Virus record (IMG/VR): IMGVR_UViG_3300020189_001839
Coordinates: 1 to 55,180 of that record
Reading direction: 5' to 3' (one strand)
Source: a virus
Length of the DNA: 55,180 bases
The translations under genes and the position numbers were made by a program. Below, one piece after another: positions 1 through 7,847 of the stretch. Positions within the stretch are counted from its first letter, which is position 1; every line of letters begins with the position of its first letter. The notes below the pieces were generated by a model. That model was not told where the DNA came from, searched no databases, and saw only the letters and a program-made list of their open reading frames with translations.

Positions 1-2
1 GA

Positions 3-1436
3 GATGGTGAAGCAGGTGCAACTGGCGAAAGAGCTGCTGATTGGTTTTTCTCCTCTACCGAACCAAGTGATTCTGAATCTCAAAATGGTGATATTTGGAT
101 TAACATAGGGGTTACTGGAGGTCAGCAGGTTTACGTTTATACCTCGGGATCTTGGGTCAATAGTGGACAGACTCTTCTTTCATCCGGTGTTTTTTCTACC
201 ATAACTGGTATTTCTGGTCCTGGTAATTCTACCTCAAATAATGCAATCTATATAAACGGAAGTCAGAATACTAAGGATCTTGTGCTTTCTGATGCGGTTG
301 GTGCAACATCATCCATGAATCCAAACTTTTCTAAAGTTATGGTTTCAACTGATACTTCGCAAACAGCAGATTTACCTATTGTTGGATTTGCTAAAACGTT
401 TTTGACACAAACTCCTGGTGGAATTGCATCTTTTAAATGGACTCAAACAGGTTCTTCTTATAATCATGGATGGTATTTTCCAAATGAGATAAGACTACAA
501 AGCGGTCTTTCGTCAACATATTCTGCTACAGGTGGAACTATGACTTTACAAACATCTGGTCAAAATATTGTTGGATCCTCCCAAAGTACTGCTAATTTTA
601 CAGCTGCTACTGGAACAAGTGGAGCATTTGGATTTTCAACTCCGTCCACGCTTAGTTTTACTTCTAGTCAGGTAAATTTAAGTTCATCCAATTTTAGTGT
701 TGTTCTATCTGTACCGGGTGGTACTGGATATATTGCTGCACCAGTTAACCCTTATGTTCCTTTAGCAAGCCTTTCTGGATCTGGTGATGGTGTAAGTGTT
801 CAAGCTACGTCTGAAACAAGCAATAATTTGCTACAGGTGCTAAACACAACAGGTCAAAGTTTTGTAACTTCCTCCAGACAGAATAAATTTACTTTTGGCT
901 CTGTTGGTGCTACTGGATTAAAGATTGTTAAGGGCATTACTACAACATCTCAGAATTTCTTATCTGATGGGTCTGATAGCTACATACTTTGTGGTAATCC
1001 GACAAATGATGTTTGTGTTATTACTCCTCCACCATCCGGAAGTCCTTCAGCCAACGGTAAAGCTAATAGAGTTTTGTTGTCCTTTGGAAGTAATTATTCG
1101 TGGGCTTCTGGACTTTTTAGCTCTGGTGTAGAGTCAAGAACTTTTGACTTTTTCCTAAATAGCTCAAATTATTCTTTTGGCGGAATTAGGGTTGTTCAAC
1201 AATCAAGTTTCCTTGGATCACCACAGAAAGTTTATATCAATGATAATGGGGCTGGAACATCTGGTTGCCAACATATTAGAATAACGTTTTTCCCATCAGT
1301 AGTAAGCGCAAAGTTGCACTACCAGGCGTTCTCTGACGATAACTATAAGTGTGGATGGATTACATATACCATTTCAGTTGATCAGGCTGCATCTGGCTTA
1401 GATGATGGACTTGGGGGAGGAGGTTTATCTCCATAG
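3..1436 (+). CDS. Collagen-like virion fibre protein, C-terminal part (cut by window edge)
   Basis: The reading frame is open from base 3, so the first ATG at 282 is internal and the true start lies upstream of the window. The first residues contain collagen-type Gly-X-Y triplets (GEAGATGE), followed by a Ser/Thr/Gly/Asn-rich, beta-rich body of more than 400 residues with no enzyme motif. This composition is typical of phage tail fibres, whiskers or capsid decoration fibres, which bind host surfaces. The C-terminus is Gly-rich (DDGLGGGGLSP). It precedes further virion-type genes. Which fibre it is cannot be told from this fragment. Confidence 0.65.
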   Translation, partial: DGEAGATGERAADWFFSSTEPSDSESQNGDIWINIGVTGGQQVYVYTSGSWVNSGQTLLSSGVFSTITGISGPGNSTSNNAIYINGSQNTKDLVLSDAVGATSSMNPNFSKVMVSTDTSQTADLPIVGFAKTFLTQTPGGIASFKWTQTGSSYNHGWYFPNEIRLQSGLSSTYSATGGTMTLQTSGQNIVGSSQSTANFTAATGTSGAFGFSTPSTLSFTSSQVNLSSSNFSVVLSVPGGTGYIAAPVNPYVPLASLSGSGDGVSVQATSETSNNLLQVLNTTGQSFVTSSRQNKFTFGSVGATGLKIVKGITTTSQNFLSDGSDSYILCGNPTNDVCVITPPPSGSPSANGKANRVLLSFGSNYSWASGLFSSGVESRTFDFFLNSSNYSFGGIRVVQQSSFLGSPQKVYINDNGAGTSGCQHIRITFFPSVVSAKLHYQAFSDDNYKCGWITYTISVDQAASGLDDGLGGGGLSP

Positions 1437-1482
1437 CATTTAATTTAGATAGCATTTTGCAACTTAGATAAATATAGTTACC

Positions 1483-1719
1483 ATGGATTTAACGAAAAAA
1501 GAAAAAGATCAAGCTAATTTTTTGAAAGATAGGTTTTCTGTTGTAAGAGCCGAAATAGAAACTGTGCAGGAGGAAATGGAATCTCTAAATATAAAAGCTG
1601 GGTCTTTAGTGAAGGAGCTTGAAAGACTTAGGGATGAAGAACATGCCTTCGTTCAAAAGCTAAAAGAAAAATATGGAGAGGGTAAGCTCGATCCATTTAA
1701 ATTAATTTATATGAAATGA
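1483..1719 (+). CDS. Small coiled-coil protein
   Basis: A 78-residue, highly charged protein. From about residue 5 to 65 it shows heptad-like spacing of hydrophobic residues among Lys/Glu, so it is probably one long coiled coil. An AT-rich box (GATAAATATAG, about 1468-1478) lies just before the start and resembles the late-promoter boxes seen elsewhere in the window. Its stop overlaps the start of the next gene in an ATGA arrangement at 1716-1719, so the two are probably translated together. I do not recognise the family. A structural or chaperone role in virion assembly is inferred from position only. Confidence 0.6.
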   Translation: MDLTKKEKDQANFLKDRFSVVRAEIETVQEEMESLNIKAGSLVKELERLRDEEHAFVQKLKEKYGEGKLDPFKLIYMK

Positions 1720-2531
1720 TAGCTACCCTATCGAAGATAACCTCCCTGCTGAACAACAAAATTACACCAGTTGCTGTGATCGCAGCACTGGCTTTTTTGC
1801 TTTTAAGACAATGTGGTATATCTAAGGATGCCAAAAGAGAAGCTGAGAGAAGTATGAACAATCTTTTGGTTCAGCAAGACAGCGTAAGAACTGTAAAGTC
1901 CAAACTTGGAAACGCTCTTGCTGAAAAATCTGCTTTCCAGCTTAAGTATAATGAGCTTTCTGAGGAACAGGAATTTCTTATTAAGCAACTAGAATTAGCT
2001 AAGAATAAAAAGCCGGGGATTGTAATTGAGACTCAGGTTGTTTATAGGGATACAACAATCATTATCCCCGTTGAAAATGAAATAGGTATTGACACTAGTT
2101 ATTTAGGTTTCACGTATAATCCAACGTTGCCCGGAACTAACCGATTGTGGGTAAGAGGAAGGCTCCCTTATACAATGGTTGATACTGTACTTGACGGACA
2201 AGGAATAACCCTAATAAATCCTGGGTCGGTGAATATGACAGTTGAACAGAAGATAGACTTAGTAGCCGGATTATACAGAGATCCCAAAACTGGTAGACTT
2301 TTTGTGAGAGCTTCCACATCCTTTCCAGGTATTTCATTTAATGATATACAGGCTTTAGATATGGTTGACGATCCAGGTACACGTAAGGCTTTGAGGGGTG
2401 CAAGGAAACCCTTTGGAATAGGGGTAGGTGTAGGTTATGGTATGTCTTTGGCTACTGACGGATATCAAGCTGGCCCAATCATTGGAGTTGGCCTTTACTA
2501 TTCCCCAAAATTCTTGCAATTTGGTAAATAA
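1716..2531 (+). CDS. Membrane-anchored coiled-coil protein, possible spanin-like or virion protein
   Basis: A 271-residue protein. A hydrophobic segment at about residues 15-32 (VAVIAALAFLLL) is followed by RQCG, then by a charged coiled coil to about residue 100, then by a beta-rich domain that ends in Gly-rich strands (GIGVGVGYGMSL) reminiscent of an outer-membrane barrel. One transmembrane anchor plus a periplasmic coiled coil is the layout of inner-membrane spanins, but the protein is longer than usual and I see no outer-membrane partner. It is coupled to the upstream coiled-coil gene by an ATGA overlap. Function is unassigned. Confidence 0.55.
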   Translation: MIATLSKITSLLNNKITPVAVIAALAFLLLRQCGISKDAKREAERSMNNLLVQQDSVRTVKSKLGNALAEKSAFQLKYNELSEEQEFLIKQLELAKNKKPGIVIETQVVYRDTTIIIPVENEIGIDTSYLGFTYNPTLPGTNRLWVRGRLPYTMVDTVLDGQGITLINPGSVNMTVEQKIDLVAGLYRDPKTGRLFVRASTSFPGISFNDIQALDMVDDPGTRKALRGARKPFGIGVGVGYGMSLATDGYQAGPIIGVGLYYSPKFLQFGK

Positions 2532-2543
2532 AGAAATATAAAA

Positions 2544-5018
2544 ATGGCATTTTCAACGACATCAAAATTTGTACAGTTAGCTCCATATTTGGTAATGGAG
2601 TACCTATATGCTGACCAACCTAATCCGGAGTCATACTTTGTGAATACTGGATCTCCTGCTGTTGGGTTTAACAAATTGGTAAATGGTGTTCTTGAAGATG
2701 ATAACGGACAACCTTCTGATGACATCCAAATAATGAATTTGGATCAGGATCAATCTACAACTCAGAATACAAGAAACAACAGCGTTGTACAAACAAACCA
2801 GAATACGTTCGTTACACTGGATCCTGGTTTGATAGTTCCTTATAATGACTTTAATTCTGATCTTACCCCAACATCGGAATTGGGGATAGCATTCCCATCC
2901 AACATCAGTGTAATTTATGATTCAATTAGATACCACATTCTTGCTGGATATAACCTGGACAATATTGATGGACTAATACTCCAAGTACAGTATTTGGATG
3001 TTAATGGTTCTTATGTTACATTTTCCCAAATTAAGTTATCAAAAGGATCATCACAAACTTATACACTCAATCCTAATCCGGTAACCATAGGATCTAACAT
3101 ATACGACAAGTACTATGAAGTGAAAATTCCAAGTCTTGTTGATATGAACAATAAGTATGGTGCAGCATCTGGTTCAAATAAAAGTAATACCCTTGCAGCT
3201 TTGACCTCCAAAAGTGGAAGGGGTTATCAAACTGCATCTCCGATAAGAATTAAAGCATACCAGATTTTAAGTACTACAACCACTAATGGATATGATACTT
3301 ATGGTTCTGATCTGTTGGCAGCTCTTTCGCTTGAATCAACGGATCCTTTTAAAAACATTGGTGCTTATATAGCTCCTTCCGATCAAGGAGACTACTTTGA
3401 GTATTTCGCAACTGACGATGGTGGATTCCCTGAAGATTTTATCCTCTTCCAAAATTCGATAGGAAATAGCTATTACCTCCAGCACACAATAGAAACCCTT
3501 GAACAGGTTGGTGGAGCTTTGCTAAATACATCTAACTTTAGTAATATCCAAACTACTGCTTATGATGTACCTAATTTGCTAAGACCTATAGTTAGATATC
3601 CCTCTGTAGCTTCCTCATTTACTTTAAGGTACACTATGACCTTAGTAAATAACAAAGATCAATCTAGACTGATAAGAATTGCTACGTACACTTCAAGCGA
3701 TGTGAGTAGGTATGGAGCTCAAATTCAGCCATTGCAACTCCAGGTACTTCCTCAGCAACAGAAAATATACAATAAGGTAGCTGGATCAACTAACCTAACA
3801 ATACCTTCTAATCAAATTAGTCCGAAGGAAATAACTAAATTTTCAAATGTCTTTATTGAAAGAACCCTAGTAAATACATCCCTCACTAATCTTGTAGTTA
3901 GTGGAACCACCCTGAGAGAGGATACTGGAAACCAAACAACTGCTACAGCTTCTCTTTCTTATGGAATGGGTAAGGCCTATATAGAGATAAGTCCTTTTGA
4001 TAATTATTTCAAGTTTACATTTTTCCAAAAAGCTACTGACGGAACAACTAGGAATATAGACCTATCTTCATCTGGAGAATATTCTATGGTTTTTGTAGAC
4101 AATCAAAACAAAAAGGTCAGTGCACCTTCGATAGTGGATAACAATATTGCTAAGCCTGCAAAAGGAGAAATTGCATTTAAAGTTGATGAGACACTTGCAA
4201 CAAAAATACTTCAATTTAACAATAAGAAATTCTATATTTCCAATCGTCCAATTGAGGCTAACTCAAACACAGAAAAGACTGGATTTTCTAGGATAAGAGG
4301 AGCGGCTAGAAAGCTTGCAGCTAGATCTTTCTCTTTGAATGATTCTATAACTGAGATAAGAGCACAAGAGGCAATAATATCCGAACAGGAGTCTGCCTTA
4401 AAAGTTGGAACCTCGAGGATATCTGCTAAATCTTCTTCGGTTTTATATTGGGGTAATTGGGTTGCTGAAGGTGACTCTATTCCTAGTACCGGGGATACTG
4501 GTGTCCTTACATCCACAGCTACTACGGAAACTCCAACTATACTAGATTTATTCCCAACACAAACACAAACAACTAAAACAACATCAAAGAGTTCTTGGCA
4601 AGTTTATGGATCAGCTTCAGGAAGTGGACAGGCTAATACGCCAGCTACCACTTCTACGAATAGCGTATCTAGCCAAGATTATGGCAATTTGAATCCTGTT
4701 CAACGTAGACAAGCTATTGCTTCGGATGTGCAAGGAAAGGTAGAACTTGGTTGGTCTACTCCAGAAATTCTTTCGTATTTCCTTGATCCATCCTCGGTGG
4801 GATATAAGCTTTACAGTGGTATTACAAAAGAAGAATTTACAAATGCGGTAGCTGGAATATTTGGCAGGGATGACTTAGCTTTGATTTTAAGCTATGGAGA
4901 CACATCTGCGGGAAGAACTAATGGTGGATCCGCAGCTAATAAAGGATCCTCTTCGAATCAAACCGGAGGGGACAGCGGAAATCCAAACCGAGGACCACAA
5001 TTCCCTCCTGTAATCTAG
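2544..5018 (+). CDS. Large virion structural protein of unknown type
   Basis: An 824-residue protein rich in Ser, Thr, Asn and Gln with many beta-type stretches, typical of tail, baseplate or neck proteins. An Arg/Ala-rich patch at about residue 580 (RIRGAARKLAARSFSLND) interrupts the pattern. The last 150 residues are low-complexity Ser/Thr/Gly linkers around a small domain (NPVQRRQAIASDVQGKVELG). No enzyme motif is visible. It lies between the coiled-coil genes and a tail-tube-like gene, so a tail or baseplate role is likely, but I cannot match it to a specific T4 gene product. Confidence 0.55.
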   Translation: MAFSTTSKFVQLAPYLVMEYLYADQPNPESYFVNTGSPAVGFNKLVNGVLEDDNGQPSDDIQIMNLDQDQSTTQNTRNNSVVQTNQNTFVTLDPGLIVPYNDFNSDLTPTSELGIAFPSNISVIYDSIRYHILAGYNLDNIDGLILQVQYLDVNGSYVTFSQIKLSKGSSQTYTLNPNPVTIGSNIYDKYYEVKIPSLVDMNNKYGAASGSNKSNTLAALTSKSGRGYQTASPIRIKAYQILSTTTTNGYDTYGSDLLAALSLESTDPFKNIGAYIAPSDQGDYFEYFATDDGGFPEDFILFQNSIGNSYYLQHTIETLEQVGGALLNTSNFSNIQTTAYDVPNLLRPIVRYPSVASSFTLRYTMTLVNNKDQSRLIRIATYTSSDVSRYGAQIQPLQLQVLPQQQKIYNKVAGSTNLTIPSNQISPKEITKFSNVFIERTLVNTSLTNLVVSGTTLREDTGNQTTATASLSYGMGKAYIEISPFDNYFKFTFFQKATDGTTRNIDLSSSGEYSMVFVDNQNKKVSAPSIVDNNIAKPAKGEIAFKVDETLATKILQFNNKKFYISNRPIEANSNTEKTGFSRIRGAARKLAARSFSLNDSITEIRAQEAIISEQESALKVGTSRISAKSSSVLYWGNWVAEGDSIPSTGDTGVLTSTATTETPTILDLFPTQTQTTKTTSKSSWQVYGSASGSGQANTPATTSTNSVSSQDYGNLNPVQRRQAIASDVQGKVELGWSTPEILSYFLDPSSVGYKLYSGITKEEFTNAVAGIFGRDDLALILSYGDTSAGRTNGGSAANKGSSSNQTGGDSGNPNRGPQFPPVI

Positions 5019-5032
5019 ATGTGGAGGATATC

Positions 5033-5188
5033 ATGGACACAGGAGAAGGTCGGGTATATACTATGGAAGGGACAGTAACTCAACTTAGCGAAGGCCTATA
5101 TCACTTTAGAGACTATGACCTAAGTAAAGCAATAGGAAAGTCTAAGGAAAGAAGATACTCGGTCCCCTTTAAAAAATACTGTAGATGA
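5033..5188 (+). CDS. Small 51-residue protein coupled to the tail-tube-like gene
   Basis: A short open frame (MDTGEGRVYTMEG...) ends in TGA at 5186-5188, overlapping the ATG of the next gene in an ATGA arrangement. That overlap and the exact fill of the gap between two virion genes are the reasons for calling it real. The protein is mixed charged and polar with no recognisable domain. An alternative is that this stretch is only a leader whose translation couples to the downstream gene. There is no homology evidence either way. Confidence 0.45.
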   Translation: MDTGEGRVYTMEGTVTQLSEGLYHFRDYDLSKAIGKSKERRYSVPFKKYCR

Positions 5189-5745
5189 GCATATTAAACG
5201 CAAGGGCTAACAGCTTTTATTTTGTTTTTCCCAAGGGATTCTTTCCAGATGTCGTGCATCAAAAATATATCGACTATCTAAAGAAACAGCCTACTCCATA
5301 TGATACGCTGACCTCATACATGAACAGTACTATACAGAGTGTTACTTTTCCTTCAATGAGTATGGATCAGTCTGAGCAGGTAAGAACCTTGGGTAAAAGG
5401 ATCAATTACCAAAGTGCTACTCCGGTTCAAGATCTTTTCAATAGAGAGTTTCAGATATCGTTTAGAATAGCGGAAGGGTTTATAAACTATTTTATAATGC
5501 TTGAGACAGTATTAAGCTATTTGGATTTTAAGAATCCTGGAACCTATATTCAGAATTTACCTCTTAGAACTCTGGATAATGAGGGTAACATTATTTCCAC
5601 TGTAATGTTTAAGGAAGTAACACTAACTTCATTCTCTGAGCTAAATTTAAATTACACCCAGAACACCCCATCGGTTTACACTTTCAACGTTGGATTCAAA
5701 TGTAACTATTTGGGACTCAATCTTGAAATTGGCAAGGAAAGATAA
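5185..5745 (+). CDS. Putative tail-tube-like virion protein
   Basis: A 186-residue protein. It has a hydrophobic aromatic N-terminus (SFYFVFPKGFF), a central segment predicted to alternate strands (SVTFPSMSMDQ, FQISFRIAEGFINYFIML), and C-terminal strands (VTLTSFSELNLNYTQNTPS). The size and the pattern of a 'VTFPS' strand early plus paired C-terminal strands resemble the gp19/gp54 tail-tube fold of T4-like phages. No catalytic motif is present. Its neighbours are virion genes. It could equally be a baseplate tube initiator, and the assignment rests on size, strand pattern and context rather than a signature motif. Confidence 0.4.
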   Translation: MSILNARANSFYFVFPKGFFPDVVHQKYIDYLKKQPTPYDTLTSYMNSTIQSVTFPSMSMDQSEQVRTLGKRINYQSATPVQDLFNREFQISFRIAEGFINYFIMLETVLSYLDFKNPGTYIQNLPLRTLDNEGNIISTVMFKEVTLTSFSELNLNYTQNTPSVYTFNVGFKCNYLGLNLEIGKER

Positions 5746-5754
5746 GATATATAG
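5746..5754 (+). promoter_or_regulatory. Late-promoter-like box GATATATAG
   Basis: The box lies 20 bases before the ATG of the small tagged protein at 5775. It matches the GATATATAA/TATAAATA family found before many genes here and resembles the T4 late -10 element TATAAATA. No -35 element is evident, as expected for a gp55-type sigma factor. Confidence 0.5.
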
Positions 5755-5774
5755 AATACAAAAAATACTAAGAC

Positions 5775-6020
5775 ATGAAAAAGTTCTCAGATTTAACCAA
5801 GATTAATGAAATGAAATACGGCCAACCAATGTATGGTGAGGACGATTTGAAACAACATATGAAGGACCTTTTGGTAGCTGCTTCAGGAAACGATCAAAGA
5901 GTTTTAAATGACATCGTTGATTGTTTGACTGATGATCAGATGAAGAAGTGCTACGATAAGCTTATCAATGATTACAACTATACCGGTAAAAAAGGTGAGG
6001 TTGTAAAGCCTTCTATGTAA
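5775..6020 (+). CDS. Small protein with N-terminal capsid-targeting-like tag
   Basis: An 81-residue protein whose first residues, MKKFSDLTKINE, fit the recurring tag of this genome: an aromatic-hydrophobic pattern ending in I-N-E, like a gp21 prohead-protease site (I/L-x-E). The rest is acidic and helical with no known domain. In T4-like phages, small acidic proteins with such sites are prohead core or internal head proteins, so a scaffold-core or packaged protein is plausible. It follows the tail-tube-like gene, has its own late-type box, and is followed by a terminator. Confidence 0.6.
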   Translation: MKKFSDLTKINEMKYGQPMYGEDDLKQHMKDLLVAASGNDQRVLNDIVDCLTDDQMKKCYDKLINDYNYTGKKGEVVKPSM

Positions 6021-6064
6021 TAGATCTTTAAGTACGCCCCTTCTCAGATGTTTATCCGAGGACC

Positions 6065-6093
6065 AAAGCCCTTCCAATGTGGAGGGCTTTTTT
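6065..6093 (+). terminator. Intrinsic terminator after the tagged small protein
   Basis: An inverted repeat, AAAGCCCTTCC then GGAGGGCTTT with one bulged base, flanks a short AATGT loop and runs into a T-tract. It separates the virion block from the resolvase and RuBisCO-like cassette. Confidence 0.8.
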
Positions 6094-6098
6094 GTGTC

Positions 6099-6107
6099 GA
6101 TATATAA
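6099..6107 (+). promoter_or_regulatory. Late-promoter-like box GATATATAA
   Basis: The box directly follows the terminator and lies 24 bases before the TTG start of the RuvC-like gene. It is placed to drive that gene and the overlapping cassette behind it. It has the same sequence as boxes before several virion-type genes. Confidence 0.5.
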
Positions 6108-6131
6108 GTTGCACTTTTAAATAATTTCATT

Positions 6132-6812
6132 TTGAAAACGTTAGTCGGAATAGACTTTTCACTTAACTCCCCAGCATTTTGTGTTTTTAGAGATAACGAG
6201 TTTACATGGGGATCCTTAACAAGAAGTGAAAGGACACCAGAATCTCTAAAGAAGAATACCAAAAAGCCTTATCACATTTTATCTGAGGATAAGTCTGAGG
6301 ATTATGTACTCCTTTTCATGGGCAAAGATAAAATGCCAAAGGATTATTCAGAGAGGGAAAGAATCAAGATCGATTATTTCCAAGATCTCGTGGATAAATT
6401 TTGGTTGGAGATAGAAGATATTTGTGGTGGTGATGACGTTATAGTTGCTATGGAGGGATTAAGCTTTGCTTCCAACGGTAACGCTCTCATTGACATTTCT
6501 ATGGCTACTGCTTTGCTTAGGAAAAAGATTGTAGATCACACAGGTAGCGACAACTTTTATGTCTATTCTCCAACCTCAATAAAAAAGTTTGCGTTCAAGG
6601 GCAATGCTAAAAAGCACGAACTCTATAACGCTCTTGTTGAAAAGGAATTCCTGGAAACTAATCTAAAATCTTTTACTAACATATTAGATGACAATAAGGA
6701 CGAATGGATTACACCTTCGGGTAATGTGAACAAGCCACTCGATGACATTATAGATGCTACTTGGACTTGTCTCTATTTATATGACTCTATAAAAGAAAAA
6801 AGTGAAGATTAA
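6132..6812 (+). CDS. RuvC-like Holliday-junction resolvase
   Basis: A 226-residue RNase H-fold nuclease expected to cut branched DNA during recombination and packaging, the role gp49 plays in T4. Visible acidic residues fit RuvC: D8 in GIDFS at the end of the first strand, E108 in AMEGLSF, and D204/D205/D208 in KPLDDIIDAT near the C-terminus. The start is TTG, since there is no ATG upstream in frame and the GIDFS strand must be kept. The 3' end overlaps the next gene by 11 bases. It follows a terminator and a late-type box, so it probably opens the operon containing the RuBisCO-like cassette. Confidence 0.8.
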   Translation: MKTLVGIDFSLNSPAFCVFRDNEFTWGSLTRSERTPESLKKNTKKPYHILSEDKSEDYVLLFMGKDKMPKDYSERERIKIDYFQDLVDKFWLEIEDICGGDDVIVAMEGLSFASNGNALIDISMATALLRKKIVDHTGSDNFYVYSPTSIKKFAFKGNAKKHELYNALVEKEFLETNLKSFTNILDDNKDEWITPSGNVNKPLDDIIDATWTCLYLYDSIKEKSED

Positions 6813-7524
6813 TATACTTATACCTCTCGGAGGTGCAGGAAAAAGGTTTTCTGATGCAGGCTATGCAACTCCGAAGCCTTTTATAGATGTTAACGGAGAA
6901 CCTATGATTAAAGCAGTGGTGAGGAACCTAAATCATCCCTCTGCTAATTTCATTTTCGTTATCAACGAGGAATTCGTGTCCGTGTCAGATTTTGAGAAAC
7001 ATATAAGTGATCTTAATATTACTTATGAAACAAGATCTGTTAGTAAGCTAACTGAAGGACCCGCTTCTACTGTTTTGGTTGCAAAGGATTTAATAAACAA
7101 CGAAGATCCTTTGATGGTCATCAACTGTGACCAGGTTATATTGGATTATGATCTCGATAACATTATTGACTTTGTCGGGGTTACTGGATGTGACGGATTG
7201 CTTGGATGTTTTCTTTCATCTTCTAAGAAGAACAGTTATGTAAAATTGGATCCCAACGGCGAGGTTTGTGATGTCAAAGAAAAAATAGTAATATCAAACA
7301 TTGCTACCAATGGATTACACTTTTGGAGCAAAGGATCAGATTTCGTTCATTCTGCGGAGGAGATGATTTTACTGAACGATCGCTACAACAACGAATTCTA
7401 TGTTGCCCCTACATATAATTATCTTATAAAAAAGGGAAAGAAAATACTTCCATTCTTCTATAACCTTCACTTTCCGATCGGTACACCCGAGGATTTAAAA
7501 AGATATTTAGGAATTGTAAATTGA
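6802..7524 (+). CDS. Sugar-1-phosphate nucleotidyltransferase-like protein
   Basis: A 240-residue enzyme of the NTP-transferase (Rossmann-like) family that activates sugar phosphates to NDP-sugars. The N-terminal GGAGKRF nucleotide-binding loop is followed by TPKPFIDVNGEPMI, the acceptor-side lysine region of this family. A GPASTVL segment and a metal-site-like NCDQ follow. The GTG start overlaps the resolvase end, and the stop overlaps the ATG of the cupin gene (TGATG), showing tight coupling. With a cupin, a RuBisCO-like protein and a glycosyltransferase-like protein downstream, it probably supplies an activated sugar or polyol. The exact substrate cannot be read from the sequence. Confidence 0.8.
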   Translation: MKINILIPLGGAGKRFSDAGYATPKPFIDVNGEPMIKAVVRNLNHPSANFIFVINEEFVSVSDFEKHISDLNITYETRSVSKLTEGPASTVLVAKDLINNEDPLMVINCDQVILDYDLDNIIDFVGVTGCDGLLGCFLSSSKKNSYVKLDPNGEVCDVKEKIVISNIATNGLHFWSKGSDFVHSAEEMILLNDRYNNEFYVAPTYNYLIKKGKKILPFFYNLHFPIGTPEDLKRYLGIVN

Positions 7525-7847
7525 TGGAAGTATTTAAGATTGATAATATGCAAGGAGGTTGGTACGCAGGTAATTTCTCTCCTGTTGCTTTTCCTACAAG
7601 TGATTTTGAGGTTTGCTACAAGAAGCATATCCAAGGTGAAGATTGGCCTAAGCATTATCACAAGGAGGCGGATGAAATAAATTTCCTGAGAAGTGGTAAA
7701 ATGATTATACAAGGAACTGAATTAGTAGCAGGCGACATATTCATACTTAGGAAAGGTGAAGTTGCGGACCCAGTTTTTCTTGAAGATTGCGAGGTCTTTA
7801 TAGTAAAAACTCCATCAGTACCAGGAGATAAATTTATTGTAAAATGA
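7524..7847 (+). CDS. Cupin-fold protein
   Basis: A 107-residue single-domain beta barrel. The HYHKEADEINFLRSGKM stretch matches cupin motif 1 (two His, one Glu, Gly turn), and GDIFILRKGEVAD fits the second half. Small cupins in sugar operons bind metals and act as isomerases, epimerases or sensors. The ATG at 7524 overlaps the upstream stop, and the end overlaps the RuBisCO-like gene by ATGA (7844-7847). An in-frame TTG three bases upstream is a less likely start. The substrate is unknown, but the context links it to the same pathway as the flanking nucleotidyltransferase and RuBisCO-like protein. Confidence 0.75.
   Translation: MEVFKIDNMQGGWYAGNFSPVAFPTSDFEVCYKKHIQGEDWPKHYHKEADEINFLRSGKMIIQGTELVAGDIFILRKGEVADPVFLEDCEVFIVKTPSVPGDKFIVK

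Noticed and set aside
282-1436. Treating the ATG at 282 as the start of the first gene
   Set aside because: The same frame is open to base 3 and encodes collagen-type GEAGATGE repeats and more fibre-like sequence, so the gene begins left of the window.
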